Assembly: GCF_900109135.1 (NCBI RefSeq)
Contig: NZ_FNYT01000002.1
Location: 101,151 to 165,150, forward strand
Length of the DNA stretch: 64,000 nucleotides
Origin: Trichococcus ilyis
Lineage (GTDB): Bacteria; Bacillota; Bacilli; Lactobacillales; Aerococcaceae
Direction of reading: 5' to 3'
A model generated the notes under the pieces. That model saw nothing but the letters and a program-made list of their open reading frames with translations. It ran no database searches and was not told where the DNA came from. Position numbers and translations under genes: made by a program. Shown here piece by piece: positions 8,537 through 17,855 of the stretch. The stretch's first letter is position 1. Every line of letters begins with the position of its first letter.

Positions 8537-9037
8537 TCAGTCGCGCACTCTTTTGCCCATATAGACAAGGTCGCGTTCGATGCCGTCAAGTTCGGCGACT
8601 CTCGGCAAATAGCCCCATTGCTCGAAACCGAATTTCTTCATCAGCCCGATGCTTGGTTCATTGTGGCCGAAAATAAGGCAGACCAGATTGGTGATGTCCA
8701 GTTCTTCGCAGGCGGCTAGAGCGGTTTCCATGATTTGGGTGCCCAGCTTTTTACCGCGGTAGTCTTCATGGATATAGATGCTCAACTCCGCCGTCTTGTC
8801 GTAGGCGGCGCGCTCGTGGAAAGCCTGGAAGCTCAGCCAAGCGCAGATTTTTCCGTCCTCTTCGAAAACCCAGATCGGTCTGTAGCTGGGCGAATGATCC
8901 AAAAACCAACCCATTTTCTGCTTGACGGTCACCGGCTCCAGGTCGGCCGTTACCATCCGGCTGGGAATGGTCTGATTGTAGATAGCGACGATTTCTTCCA
9001 CGTCATCCAAGGTTGCGTTTCTATGTGTAAGGGTCAT
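8537..9037 (-). CDS. GNAT family N-acetyltransferase (phosphinothricin acetyltransferase-like)
   Basis: About 166 residues with the GNAT fold. The acetyl-CoA binding motif A is seen in LSIYIHEDYRGKKLGTQIM (RGKKLG pyrophosphate loop) near residue 95, followed by a GHNEPSIGLMKKFGFEQWGYL segment. The overall pattern is close to the PAT/Pat-like subgroup that N-acetylates small amines. The start is the ATG behind GGAGG at 8 bases, not the in-frame TTG five codons upstream. It is divergent from the response regulator gene. The true substrate cannot be read from sequence. Confidence 0.88.
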   Translation of the reverse strand: MTLTHRNATLDDVEEIVAIYNQTIPSRMVTADLEPVTVKQKMGWFLDHSPSYRPIWVFEEDGKICAWLSFQAFHERAAYDKTAELSIYIHEDYRGKKLGTQIMETALAACEELDITNLVCLIFGHNEPSIGLMKKFGFEQWGYLPRVAELDGIERDLVYMGKRVRD

Positions 9038-9228
9038 GGTTATTTCCTCCAAAAATCATTATTCACAGTCTGATCCAATAAGGACTATACGCTATTCTAC
9101 CAGTTTGCAAGGGAATTGTGCAGCTGTTTTCGGAAAGGAGCGCAATTTCTGCAGGATTGCCGCAGTTTTTCGTAATCTTTCCAATGGAAATCGGTTATAC
9201 TGAATACAAGAATGGGGTGGAAATAATA

Positions 9229-9930
9229 ATGAATGAAGAAATATATATCGCAGAGGATGAAGAGGGCATCCGTTTGACCGTAAAGACCTTTCTCGAGAGC
9301 GAAGGTTATGCGGTCTCCGACTTCCCGAACGGCGACCTGCTTTACGAGGCATTCCTGAACAAGCAACCGGACTTGGTCATCCTCGATGTGATGATGCCCG
9401 GATCGAGCGGCTTCGAAATCACGAAAAAAATCCGCGACATCAGTTCGGTGCCGATCATCATCCTGACCGCAAAAGACAGCGACATGGATTATGCGACGGG
9501 CATCAACCTGGGCAGCGATGATTATTTCACGAAACCGTTCAGCGCCATCGCCCTGAATATGCGCGTGAAGGCTATATTGCGCCGCATCAAGATGGATCAG
9601 GAACGGTTGCCTTCCCGCCAGGAAGAAGCGACGCTCCGGATCGGCGATATCGAAATCGATCTTGCTGCCATGTCCGTCAAGCAACAGGGTGTGCCCCTCA
9701 ACCTGACGCCGAACGAATACAATGTGTTCGTTTATCTGATCGAAAACAAAAACCGGGCCGTTTCAAGGGATGAGCTTTTGGATTCGATCTGGGGCTACGG
9801 CAAGGATATCGAAACGCGCGCTTGCGACGATACGGTCAGACGTCTGCGCAAGAAAATTGCCGACTCCACTGTCGAGATTGAAACGGTCTGGGGCTTCGGC
9901 TTCACCGTGAAGGAGTCGGCGGCAGGATGA
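9229..9930 (+). CDS. OmpR/PhoB-family response regulator
   Basis: A 233-residue two-domain regulator. The receiver domain occupies residues 1-118 with the acidic pair EDEE, phospho-acceptor Asp53 in VILDVMMP, the Thr of LTAKD and the Lys of TKPF. The C-terminal winged helix (residues 140-230) contains LTPNEYNVFVYLIEN and the DDTVRRLRKKI recognition helix. The ATG is preceded by GGGGTGG. The cognate kinase overlaps its stop codon by 4 bases. A LIRKI-like WGFGF ending is typical. The target genes may include the cell-envelope cluster downstream, which is inferred only from proximity. Confidence 0.93.
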   Translation: MNEEIYIAEDEEGIRLTVKTFLESEGYAVSDFPNGDLLYEAFLNKQPDLVILDVMMPGSSGFEITKKIRDISSVPIIILTAKDSDMDYATGINLGSDDYFTKPFSAIALNMRVKAILRRIKMDQERLPSRQEEATLRIGDIEIDLAAMSVKQQGVPLNLTPNEYNVFVYLIENKNRAVSRDELLDSIWGYGKDIETRACDDTVRRLRKKIADSTVEIETVWGFGFTVKESAAG

Positions 9931-11348
9931 AGAACTCAAAAAAAAGTTTGAAGATCCGGCTCCTGACGACCATCACCCTGCTTTTGGCGGCCGTCTTCGC
10001 CTTCATTTATCTGGTGTTCAATTTTTTCTTTACCCAATACATTGAAACAACCGCGGATTCGCTGCTCGTTGAGGCGCGGCAGAATTACATCGAACGGCCA
10101 TTTGATGGGGACAAAAAAGCGGAGCAGGAGCCGACAGCCTCGGATGCGGCCATTACGGACGAACCGCACGACAAAAATCCGGAACCGCATACGGCTTTTG
10201 CGTCCAGCGTCCAGAAAACGATCATTTCCGATGATTTCGAAATTCTCTTCCCGCAGGTCCAGTTTTCCGGCTTCAGCGACGAGGATGCCTTGACGAATTT
10301 CGTTTCCGGGCTGAAGAGCTCCGACATCAAGTTGGCCCGGACAGCCGATGGCAAACTGGAATTGGAAGACAACCTTTACTACTATGCCATCGCGCCCAAT
10401 ATCGAGGAAGAAGGGACCTACGCGGTATTCTTCCTGAACATGTCCGATCTGTATATCTTCGAACAGACCTTGAATCAAATCCTTCTGATCATCATGCTGA
10501 TCGGATTGGTGACGATCGCCACCATCACCTATCTGATCGTTTCCAAGATCACGAAGCCGCTACAGACACTGGCTCATTTCGCCAACGAAATCGGCGAAGG
10601 AAATTACCAGACGATCGATGAGGAATTTGTCGACCTCGAGCTCCACGAACTGAAGACGACCATGAACGAAACCACCAAAAAGCTCAAGCTGTATGACGCG
10701 GATCAGCGGACGTTTTTCCAGAACGCTTCCCATGAATTGAGAACGCCGCTGCAGATCATCAAAACGAATGCGGAAGGCATCGAAGTCGGCATCATCGATG
10801 ACAAAAAAGGCGCCATCGCGATCAAAAAAGAAACCGATAAACTGGGTACACTTGTGGAGGATATCCTCTATCTGTCGCGCTTGGAGACCCGCTCATCGGA
10901 TCGGATGATGGTCACGAACGACTTGCGCGAGACACTGGCCTACACCGCCGAACGCTATGCGAGCGTCAGCGATCGGAACAATCTGCGCGTGCAATTCGAC
11001 TTCCAGAAAGATCCCGTTCTCTTCCATTACGATGAAAAGGATTTTGAACGGGCTTTCCAGAACCTCATCTCCAATGCCCTCCGCTACGCGGAAAACATCA
11101 TCCATCTGGGCTGCCGGCAGATCGACAACCGGATCATGATCACCATCCACAATGACGGCGAACCGATTTCAAAGGCCGATTTGCCGCACATTTTCGACCG
11201 CTTTTACAAAGGCAACAAAGGTGTGCACGGCATCGGGCTCTCGATCGTCCAGTCGATCGTGCAGTCCTACGGGGGACGCATCGAAGTCATGTCCTCCGCA
11301 AAAGGGACGACTTTCACGATCATCCTGCCGCAACAACCCATCCAATGA
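9927..11348 (+). CDS. Membrane sensor histidine kinase
   Basis: 473 residues. A first membrane helix at ~9-32 and a second at ~180-202 bracket a ~145-residue extracellular sensor that contains an acidic, low-complexity stretch. A HAMP segment follows, then the H-box ASHELRTPLQ with phospho-acceptor His269. The N-box FQNLISNALRYAE and the G-box GIGLSIVQSIVQSYGG form the HATPase domain. The gene overlaps the response regulator by 4 bases (ATGA), so the two are translationally coupled. The stimulus is unknown. A strong terminator directly follows. Confidence 0.93.
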   Translation: MKNSKKSLKIRLLTTITLLLAAVFAFIYLVFNFFFTQYIETTADSLLVEARQNYIERPFDGDKKAEQEPTASDAAITDEPHDKNPEPHTAFASSVQKTIISDDFEILFPQVQFSGFSDEDALTNFVSGLKSSDIKLARTADGKLELEDNLYYYAIAPNIEEEGTYAVFFLNMSDLYIFEQTLNQILLIIMLIGLVTIATITYLIVSKITKPLQTLAHFANEIGEGNYQTIDEEFVDLELHELKTTMNETTKKLKLYDADQRTFFQNASHELRTPLQIIKTNAEGIEVGIIDDKKGAIAIKKETDKLGTLVEDILYLSRLETRSSDRMMVTNDLRETLAYTAERYASVSDRNNLRVQFDFQKDPVLFHYDEKDFERAFQNLISNALRYAENIIHLGCRQIDNRIMITIHNDGEPISKADLPHIFDRFYKGNKGVHGIGLSIVQSIVQSYGGRIEVMSSAKGTTFTIILPQQPIQ

Positions 11349-11362
11349 ACCACCAATAGCCG

Positions 11363-11406
11363 GACCGCTTCGCAGACCGCCCCAAGGCCTGCGAAGCGGT
11401 CTTTTT
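11363..11406 (+). terminator. Terminator of the two-component operon
   Basis: A perfect 13-bp stem (GACCGCTTCGCAG / CTGCGAAGCGGTC) and five T, starting 15 bases after the kinase stop. It separates the two-component pair from the VTC cluster. Confidence 0.85.
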
Positions 11407-11570
11407 GCGTTCGCATTCGGCAGGCAATCGACTTTTGCGCTTCTTTACGCACCTTTCCGCCCGTTTTGCGCCATTTTTGCAACAACTCTCTGCCCGCTTT
11501 ACGGAGAATTGGTTCCCGGATCGGCATAGAATAAGGACATCAAGAGAAACAAGAAACGAGGTCGAGCGTT

Positions 11571-12257
11571 ATGAGCCAAATCTGCTACCGCAATGAATAC
11601 AAACATGAAATTTCCCAAAAGAACCAAGTCATCCTGACGAGCCGGCTGAGAAAATTCCTGAAGCATGATGAGAACTCGGTAGGCAACAGTTACAGCATCC
11701 GGAGTCTCTATTTTGACACGATTTATGATGAGGCTTATTGGGACAAAGAGGACGGCCGCAGCTACCGCGAAAAATTCCGGATCCGTTATTACAACAATGA
11801 CTGTTCCTTTATCCGTCTGGAGAAGAAAGTCAAGGACGGCGCCGTCGGTTACAAACAGAGCGCCCGCATCACGAAAGAAACCGCCGAGCAGCTCATCCAA
11901 AAAAATTATGCCTGCTTGGCTGATGCTAGCCACCCTTTGCTTCAGGAATTTTACGCCAAGTGCAAAAGCCAATGCATGGAACCGAAAGTCATCATCACCT
12001 ACGAACGCGAAGCTTTCGCCTATGCACCCGGAAACACCCGCATCACCCTGGATTTTGATATGCACGCCAGCACCCAAGTGTCCTCCTTCTTTCACGATGG
12101 CCGGATAGGCATTCGGGAACCCGGGATCGACTGCGTGTTGGAAGTCAAATTCGACAATTACCTGCCCTTGTGGATCCAGAACCTGGTGCAGACGGAAGAA
12201 ACAACGAGCACGTCGCATTCCAAATACGTCATCGGAAGACATCTGAATCAAATATAA
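11571..12257 (+). CDS. VTC-domain protein (polyphosphate polymerase domain)
   Basis: 228 residues spanning one VTC-type tunnel fold (triphosphate tunnel enzyme superfamily). The family in yeast polymerises polyphosphate from ATP. Family-like segments are RNEYKHEI at the N-terminus, SIRSLYFDT, KFRIRYYN, LEKKVKDGAVGYKQ, ITYEREAF and VLEVKFD near the end, which supply the alternating basic and acidic residues that line the tunnel. It begins a cluster with a DUF4956 membrane protein 24 bases downstream, a widespread pairing in Firmicutes. Polyphosphate synthesis is the family expectation and is not proven for the bacterial soluble form. Confidence 0.85.
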   Translation: MSQICYRNEYKHEISQKNQVILTSRLRKFLKHDENSVGNSYSIRSLYFDTIYDEAYWDKEDGRSYREKFRIRYYNNDCSFIRLEKKVKDGAVGYKQSARITKETAEQLIQKNYACLADASHPLLQEFYAKCKSQCMEPKVIITYEREAFAYAPGNTRITLDFDMHASTQVSSFFHDGRIGIREPGIDCVLEVKFDNYLPLWIQNLVQTEETTSTSHSKYVIGRHLNQI

Positions 12258-12281
12258 GAAACATCCAGGAGGAATATTGAA

Positions 12282-12956
12282 ATGACAACATTCACAGACA
12301 TCTTAAAAAACAGCTTTTTGGAGCAGACGGCCGATTTTTCCATCGTCGCTGCTGCAACATCCTTGCTTTCGGCCTTGTTCATCGGGCTGTTCATCTTCTT
12401 CATCTACAAAAAAACCTATGCCGGCGTCATGTACTCGAAACCCTTCAATACCTCACTGGTGCTGCTGACCGTACTGACCACTTTCGTCATCCTGGCCGTC
12501 ACTTCCAACGTAGTCCTATCCCTCGGGATGGTCGGTGCCCTTTCCATTGTCCGCTTCCGCACCGCCATCAAAGAACCGCTTGATCTGGTCTTCCTTTTCT
12601 GGTCGATCAGCGTCGGCATCATCCTGGGGGCAGGCCTATATGCATTGGCCTTCCTGGGCTCCCTTTTCATCACCGCCATCCTGCTGATCCTGACCGGCAA
12701 AGTCGATTCCTCGGCCCCTTACATTTTGATGCTCCAGTTGGAAAACGAAAATGCCGAACTGCAGGCAACCGAAATCATCAAAAACCGTTTCGGAAAAGTC
12801 ATTGTGAAATCAAAAAGCATCACGGACGGCCAACCGGAACTGATCTATGAAGTGAAAGTCAAAAACAACGAGACTAGCTTCATGAACGAACTGAGCGCCA
12901 TCGAGGGCGTTCAAAACGCCACTTTGGTCAGCTACAACGGCAACCAAGCCGGATAA
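12282..12956 (+). CDS. DUF4956 membrane protein
   Basis: 224 residues. The N-terminal two thirds hold four hydrophobic helices and the conserved block SLGMVGALSIVRFRTAIKEPLD, hallmark of the DUF4956 family. The C-terminal ~75 residues form a soluble ferredoxin-like domain (ENAELQATEIIKNRFGK). The function is unknown; the family almost always sits beside VTC-domain genes, suggesting a partner or polyphosphate channel role. The ATG lies 24 bases after the VTC stop with AGGAGG, so the two genes are co-transcribed. Confidence 0.88.
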   Translation: MTTFTDILKNSFLEQTADFSIVAAATSLLSALFIGLFIFFIYKKTYAGVMYSKPFNTSLVLLTVLTTFVILAVTSNVVLSLGMVGALSIVRFRTAIKEPLDLVFLFWSISVGIILGAGLYALAFLGSLFITAILLILTGKVDSSAPYILMLQLENENAELQATEIIKNRFGKVIVKSKSITDGQPELIYEVKVKNNETSFMNELSAIEGVQNATLVSYNGNQAG

Positions 12957-12998
12957 GACCATAAGTAAAAAAACAAAACCAGACAGGAGAACAAAACC

Positions 12999-14858
12999 AT
13001 GAAAAGTACTATAATGAATTTAAAGAACCGACCTCTGACACAAATGCTCGCACTGACAGGCGCCCTTTCCTTGTTGACCGCCTGCTCGACTGAAGCAAGC
13101 ACCACTACAGCCTCCAGCGACATCTCAGCCGCTGCTGCATCCGACTCCAACTATTCGGAAAGCAACAGCACGGCCATCAGTTTCTCCGATCAAACGATCA
13201 CAGTCGACGGCTCCGGCGCGGCAGCTGACGGTACCACCCTGACCATTACACAGCCCGGAACATATATACTGAGCGGAACCTTGAGCGGAGGCCAAGTGCG
13301 CGTCGAAACCGTCGATGAAGCCGATGTCCAGATCGTGTTGGACGGAGCCACTATCACGAATCCCACTGGTGCAGCTATCTACGTGAAAAGCGCCAACTCC
13401 GCGACCATTACCTTGGCCGAAGGAACGACCAATACTTTGAGCGATGGAGAGACCTATACCTTCGAAGACAGTGAAGATGAACCAGACGCTACTCTTTTCA
13501 GCAAATCCGATCTGATCCTGAACGGAACCGGAACTTTGGTCATCGATGCCAATTATGCCCATGCCATCAAAGGGAAGGATGATGTGACCATTGCGGAAGG
13601 AATCTACGAGATCACTTCAGTCGGCGATGCCATCAAAGGACGCGATTCGCTCTTCATCAGCTCCGGCACGTTCACAATCGACGCGGGCGGCGACGGACTG
13701 CAATCGACAAACGAAGAAGAGGAAGGCAAAGGAACCTTGACGATCCAATCCGGCACCTTCACGATTACTTCCGTTGCAGACGGGATCCAGGCATCTACCG
13801 ACCTTCAGATCCTGGGAGGCGACTTTACGATCACGACCGGCGGCGGCAGCGCAAACAGCAGCACCCAGAGCGAAACTTGGGGAGCATGGGGCACTCCTGG
13901 TGCTGAGGCGGCCGCAGATACTACTGCCGAGGATACCGCCAGCGCCAAAGGATTGAAAGCAACAGGCTCCTTGGCGGTTTCCGGCGGCACTTTCGTGTTG
14001 GATACATCGGATGACGCCCTCCACACGAACGACACGATCCAAATCACAGGGGGCGATTTCACGCTCGCTTCCGGTGACGACGGCATCCATGCCGACAACA
14101 CCTTGACAATCGACGAAGGAACCATTAATATCAATCAAAGTTATGAAGGAATCGAAGCGACCGAAATCACGCTGAACGGCGGGGACATCACCTTGACGGC
14201 AACGGACGACGGCGTCAACACTGCAGGCGGGAACGATGCTTCAGCCGTCAGCGGACGCCCCGGCGAAAATACTTTCGCATCCACTGCCGAAGGGGCGGGC
14301 CTCTTGACCATCAACGGCGGTACGCTGGTCGTGAATGCGAGCGGTGACGGCCTCGACAGCAATGGCAGCATCGAAATGAACGATGGTACCGTGGTCGTCA
14401 ACGGACCGACTGACAGCATGAACGGCACGCTGGACTACGACAGCACCTTCAACATGAACGGCGGCACGCTGATCGGTGTCGGAAGCTCCGGAATGGCGAT
14501 GAGCCCTTCTTCGACCTCCGCACAAAGCTTCCTGTTCACTTCTTCCCTGCCGTTGGCTGCGGATGAAGCCATCCAGATCACCGGCCCGGACGGCGAAGTG
14601 ATCCTGACGTTTGAAGCTTCCACGACGGCACAGTCGCTAGTGTTCTCCAGTCCTGACCTGGTCAACGGCTCTGCGTACACCATCACGACCGGAGGCACCG
14701 TTACAGGCGAAACCGCTACCGGAATCTATGAAGCTTCCGCCTTCAGCGGCGGCTCGTCGACCGTTGAGGTGAGCGCCACGACTGAAGCGAGCGGCGGCCA
14801 AATGGGTGGCGGCATGGGCGGCAACTCAATGCCCGTATCCGGTGCGTCCGTCAAATAA
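12999..14858 (+). CDS. Beta-helix-like carbohydrate-binding (DUF4353) lipoprotein
   Basis: 619 residues. A basic N-terminus plus hydrophobic stretch ends in a lipobox, LLTAC, so it is a predicted lipoprotein. The body is Thr/Ser/Gly/Asp-rich. It repeats a short strand pattern like GTFTITSVADGIQ, GDFTLASGDDGIH and GTLVVNASGDGLD about every 20-28 residues, typical of a right-handed parallel beta-helix and of the DUF4353 domain. The tail is glycine- and methionine-rich (GGQMGGGMGG). Related proteins are often next to VTC and DUF4956 genes, usually along with CotH; no CotH gene is present here. It is likely displayed on the cell surface. Confidence 0.85.
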   Translation: MKSTIMNLKNRPLTQMLALTGALSLLTACSTEASTTTASSDISAAAASDSNYSESNSTAISFSDQTITVDGSGAAADGTTLTITQPGTYILSGTLSGGQVRVETVDEADVQIVLDGATITNPTGAAIYVKSANSATITLAEGTTNTLSDGETYTFEDSEDEPDATLFSKSDLILNGTGTLVIDANYAHAIKGKDDVTIAEGIYEITSVGDAIKGRDSLFISSGTFTIDAGGDGLQSTNEEEEGKGTLTIQSGTFTITSVADGIQASTDLQILGGDFTITTGGGSANSSTQSETWGAWGTPGAEAAADTTAEDTASAKGLKATGSLAVSGGTFVLDTSDDALHTNDTIQITGGDFTLASGDDGIHADNTLTIDEGTININQSYEGIEATEITLNGGDITLTATDDGVNTAGGNDASAVSGRPGENTFASTAEGAGLLTINGGTLVVNASGDGLDSNGSIEMNDGTVVVNGPTDSMNGTLDYDSTFNMNGGTLIGVGSSGMAMSPSSTSAQSFLFTSSLPLAADEAIQITGPDGEVILTFEASTTAQSLVFSSPDLVNGSAYTITTGGTVTGETATGIYEASAFSGGSSTVEVSATTEASGGQMGGGMGGNSMPVSGASVK

Positions 14859-14944
14859 AATGCCTGACCGGAAAATCCCCTCTTCCGTTCCTGGCTTCTG
14901 CTCACATGAGCACCATTCTTTAGCTATAGACGAGGAATCTGAAA

Positions 14945-15934
14945 ATGAAAAAGAGAAGAAAACTAAAAAAGAAAAGAAAACTGAAAAAGAAATACGCGTT
15001 GCTCCTTTCCACCCTACTCCTTGCAGGATGCGTCACTATCCTTTTATGGGACCTGGCCATCAGCAAGGATGGAGAAAGTGCTGCATCGGCCCAGACTCTG
15101 GCGACCGACCTTGCATACGAGATCGAGGAAGGCCAGGATACTGATGGAAACAGTATCGCTGAAGCGAACGAGATTCTTCAGTCCAGCACGATCTTAAAGC
15201 CTTCAGGAGAAGATTTGGCGTCAAAAGTGGATGAATTGAATCTGACTTACCCCGGACAAATCGGTTTTGTCCTCATCAATGAGCAGACGGGCGAAGCAAT
15301 CACTTCCGATCCATCGCGCATCTTCACCAGTGCGAGCCTCTACAAACTGTTTTTGACTTACGCTATCCTGACCCAAGTCGATGCCGGCACGCTTTCCTTG
15401 GAGGACCAAATGGCTGACGACGGCGCGACCATAGACGATTACCTGACGAGCACCATCACTGTTTCAGACAACGAAACCGCCAAGGAACTCGCGCATCTGA
15501 TCGGCTGGGACAATATTGAAACCTTCATCCATGAGCAAGGCTTCGTTTCCACGAGCTTCAATCCCTATCTGGAATCCGATGGCATCTATTACAACGGTGA
15601 CTTGGAAACAACTCCCGCTGAAGTGGCTTTCTTGTTGGAACGCCTGTTGGACGGGGAGCTGCTTTCGGAATCCAGCACCACCTACTTTCTTGGGCTACTG
15701 GCTGATCAGCAATTGGTCTACGCCCTCAACACCGGACTGGATGAAGGCGTCGCTTTTGCCCATAAAACCGGCCTGCTTGACTCGGTCTCCCATGATGCCG
15801 GCATCCTGACGCTGGACGGCCAGACCTACATCGTGGCCGTATTGACGGACGGCTGGCAGGATGCGACCAATGACGCGACACCTGTCTTCGAAAGCCTCGG
15901 GGCTGCTGTAATGACTTATCTATATGCGCAATAA
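14945..15934 (+). CDS. Class A beta-lactamase-fold serine hydrolase, predicted lipoprotein
   Basis: 329 residues. It starts with an unusually basic segment built from a repeated KKRKLKKK unit, followed by a hydrophobic helix ending in LLLAGC (lipobox). The hydrolase domain has all three penicillin-recognising motifs: SLYK (SxxK) near residue 130, SDN near 178, and HKTG near 277. It may act as a D,D-peptidase-like or beta-lactamase-like enzyme outside the cell. The class A Glu166 omega-loop ExxxN is not obvious, so true beta-lactamase activity is uncertain. It is the last gene of the cluster, 86 bases after the lipoprotein gene. Confidence 0.82.
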   Translation: MKKRRKLKKKRKLKKKYALLLSTLLLAGCVTILLWDLAISKDGESAASAQTLATDLAYEIEEGQDTDGNSIAEANEILQSSTILKPSGEDLASKVDELNLTYPGQIGFVLINEQTGEAITSDPSRIFTSASLYKLFLTYAILTQVDAGTLSLEDQMADDGATIDDYLTSTITVSDNETAKELAHLIGWDNIETFIHEQGFVSTSFNPYLESDGIYYNGDLETTPAEVAFLLERLLDGELLSESSTTYFLGLLADQQLVYALNTGLDEGVAFAHKTGLLDSVSHDAGILTLDGQTYIVAVLTDGWQDATNDATPVFESLGAAVMTYLYAQ

Positions 15935-15991
15935 GAAACAGGAAGAGAGCGGGAAGGAACGCGTTTACGTAAGCTATGTTCGGATGCAGAA

Positions 15992-16020
15992 AAGAGGCCG
16001 GGATTTTGTCCCGGCCTCTT
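15992..16020 (+). terminator. Terminator of the envelope cluster
   Basis: A perfect 12-bp stem (AAGAGGCCGGGA / TCCCGGCCTCTT) with a 5-base loop; the T-tract is weak (CCTGTTCTT). Confidence 0.65.
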
Positions 16021-16111
16021 CCTGTTCTTGTGCAGCTTACGGAGCTTCGCCCTCTTTGTCAGGGTGGCGGGTGAACGCTAGTCGGAGGAGCGTAATGTTG
16101 TCCATCCGCAG

Positions 16112-16239
16112 CTCCGGTGGGGCACCCGCTCACCGGATGAGACCGGTAATTTTGGGCCTCAATTCCGACGAAGCCACGCTCGTCGGAGAACGCAATCAGA
16201 ATGCTGGGTGAACTCCGGCGAAGCCTCCGTTCACCGGAG
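16112..16239 (+). repeat. 128-bp three-hairpin intergenic element, copy B
   Basis: Hairpins at 16112-16136, 16163-16188 and 16213-16239. The linker carries CCGGTAA, the second hairpin CCGACGAAGC, and the third CTCCGGCGAAGCCTCCG, the same order and phase as the copies near 57 kb. It lies in the 494-base gap between the serine hydrolase and bL25, after the terminator and before the bL25 promoter. A degenerate half-unit is visible just upstream (about 16030-16095). Confidence 0.8.
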
Positions 16240-16428
16240 CAGAGCAGCGGAAGAAGCCTGTCGATCCACGTATCCACTCCGGATCATGCCAGCTTCTAAA
16301 GGCTTATCGTTGGCAATCATTCCCGATTTGCGGTAAGGTATAGAAGTACTATCCATTTGCTGACGTTATATTTATTATACTCAGTTCAAGTCGAAGCAGT
16401 ACAAGTAAACCAACCAGGAGGAACATAC

Positions 16429-17028
16429 ATGAAACTACAAGTAGAGAAACGCGATAGGGTCGGCTCATCTGCATCGAAGCATGCACGATTGGACAAGAAA
16501 CTGACGGCAGTCATCTATGGAAAAGATGTTGAAGCCACTCCCGTGTTGCTTGACGCCAAAGATTTTGACGAAGTGCTCAAACAGTTAGGAAAAAATGCGG
16601 TATTCGAAGCCGCCATGACTGGAGGCAAAACGATGCAAGTCATCGTCAAGAATATCCAGCAATCCGCACTGAAGAACCAGATCCAAAACATAGAACTGCA
16701 GGCCATCACAAAAGGCCAAAAACTGACGATGAGCGTTCCGATCCACTTGGTCGGCAGTGAAGCCGTCAAAGAAGGCGTTCTGACCCAGACATTGAATGAG
16801 TTGGAAATCGAAACGGACGCTGCCCATGTACCTACTGAATTCCAGATTGCTGTCAGCGGCCTGACCATCGGCGATAGCGTGGCAGTTGCCGATATCCAAG
16901 TCGATTCCGGCATCACTGTGCTTACGGATCCTGAAGAAGCAGTTGCGGTAGTCGCAGCCCCAATATTCGAAGAGACGGAAACAGCGGAAGAAGAACCCGT
17001 CAGCGAAAGCGAAGCCGTCATGGAATAG
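16429..17028 (+). CDS. rplY: 50S ribosomal protein bL25, long Ctc form
   Basis: 199 residues, the two-domain general-stress form (Ctc). The N-terminal 5S rRNA-binding L25 domain occupies residues 1-90 (KRDRVGSSASKHARLDKKLTAVIYGK). A beta-rich TL5-type C-terminal domain follows to ~185, and an acidic tail (EETETAEEEPVSESE) ends the protein. The ATG at 16429 follows AGGAGG at 6 bases. In bacilli the gene is stress-induced; no sigma-B-like promoter could be assigned here. A strong terminator follows. Confidence 0.93.
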   Translation: MKLQVEKRDRVGSSASKHARLDKKLTAVIYGKDVEATPVLLDAKDFDEVLKQLGKNAVFEAAMTGGKTMQVIVKNIQQSALKNQIQNIELQAITKGQKLTMSVPIHLVGSEAVKEGVLTQTLNELEIETDAAHVPTEFQIAVSGLTIGDSVAVADIQVDSGITVLTDPEEAVAVVAAPIFEETETAEEEPVSESEAVME

Positions 17029-17067
17029 CCTTCTGAACTCCAGCGTGAGGATGCTTCCTGTGCATAC

Positions 17068-17109
17068 AAAAAATTCTCGGTTCTGGACATCCAGAACCGA
17101 GAATTTTTT
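17068..17109. terminator. Bidirectional terminator between rplY and a Nudix gene
   Basis: A perfect stem of about 17 bp (AAAATTCTCGGTTCTGG / CCAGAACCGAGAATTTT) with a 4-base loop and T-runs on both strands, between two converging genes. Confidence 0.85.
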
Positions 17110-17165
17110 TGGTTCCCACAACCACAGCTCTTCGGACAAACTGCTTGCGGATCCTTATCTGCGCG

Positions 17166-17648
17166 TCATTCCAAATAGTTTTCCAGAAACCGCTGCGCCA
17201 AGCTGCCTTTTTTGATGTGCAACCGCGCCGCTTCTCTGGCAAACCACTCGGCCTGATCGACTTCATCCGTCATGCGATCGAGGCTCTCGCTCCCGACGGT
17301 ACAGACGAAATTGAGCATCAGCGTATTGTTTTTCCCAAAATATTCGCTTTTGTTGTAGCGCAATCCGACCGCTTCAAGTCCGAGCTCTTCGGCAATTTCA
17401 CGGGCTGCCGCCTGCTCCGCATTTTCGCCTTTGTTCACATAACCTGCGCAGAGGATGAAATCCGTTCCGCCGTACTGCTTGATCAACAAAATTTTGTTCT
17501 GTTCCTGATTCAAGATGATCATGCTCACGGCCGTGTTGAATACCGGGAATCGATACCCCTCGCAGCCTTTGCAATAGAGAATCATCCCCTCATTCTCCAG
17601 ATATTTTCCTTCTAGTTCTGTGCCGCATTCCATGCAATAATTCATCAT
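17166..17648 (-). CDS. Nudix hydrolase with zinc ribbon (NudC-like)
   Basis: 160 residues. The N-terminus has a four-Cys zinc ribbon (CMEC near residue 5 and CKGC near residue 27). The Nudix box follows as GYVNKGENAEQAAAREIAEELG, matching GX5EX7REUXEEXGU. This arrangement resembles the C-terminal half of NAD(H)/NADH pyrophosphatase NudC but lacks the N-terminal domain and is shorter. The predicted activity is pyrophosphohydrolysis of a dinucleotide, with substrate uncertain. Confidence 0.87.
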   Translation of the reverse strand: MMNYCMECGTELEGKYLENEGMILYCKGCEGYRFPVFNTAVSMIILNQEQNKILLIKQYGGTDFILCAGYVNKGENAEQAAAREIAEELGLEAVGLRYNKSEYFGKNNTLMLNFVCTVGSESLDRMTDEVDQAEWFAREAARLHIKKGSLAQRFLENYLE

Positions 17649-17800
17649 TTTGTACTCCTATTCCAACAGCTGGTCCAGTCCGCCCGGTTCCGATCCCAAA
17701 ATTGCTGATGCCTTTCGATATTCGCGCTTCAATTCCCGGGAAATAAGTTTGATTATAGCATGTACTTTCCGTTTTCAATTCATTATTGAGAATCTTGGCC

Positions 17801-17842
17801 AAAAAGACAGAGCCGGCCGTTCGAATGACGAGCGGCCGGTTC
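17801..17842 (-). terminator. Terminator of the SRPBCC gene
   Basis: A stem with GAACCGGCCGCTC and GAACGGCCGGCTC arms (two mismatches), a short loop, and TGTCTTTTT on the minus strand, 14 bases after the stop codon. Confidence 0.75.
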
Positions 17843-17855
17843 TTCTGGGTTGTTT

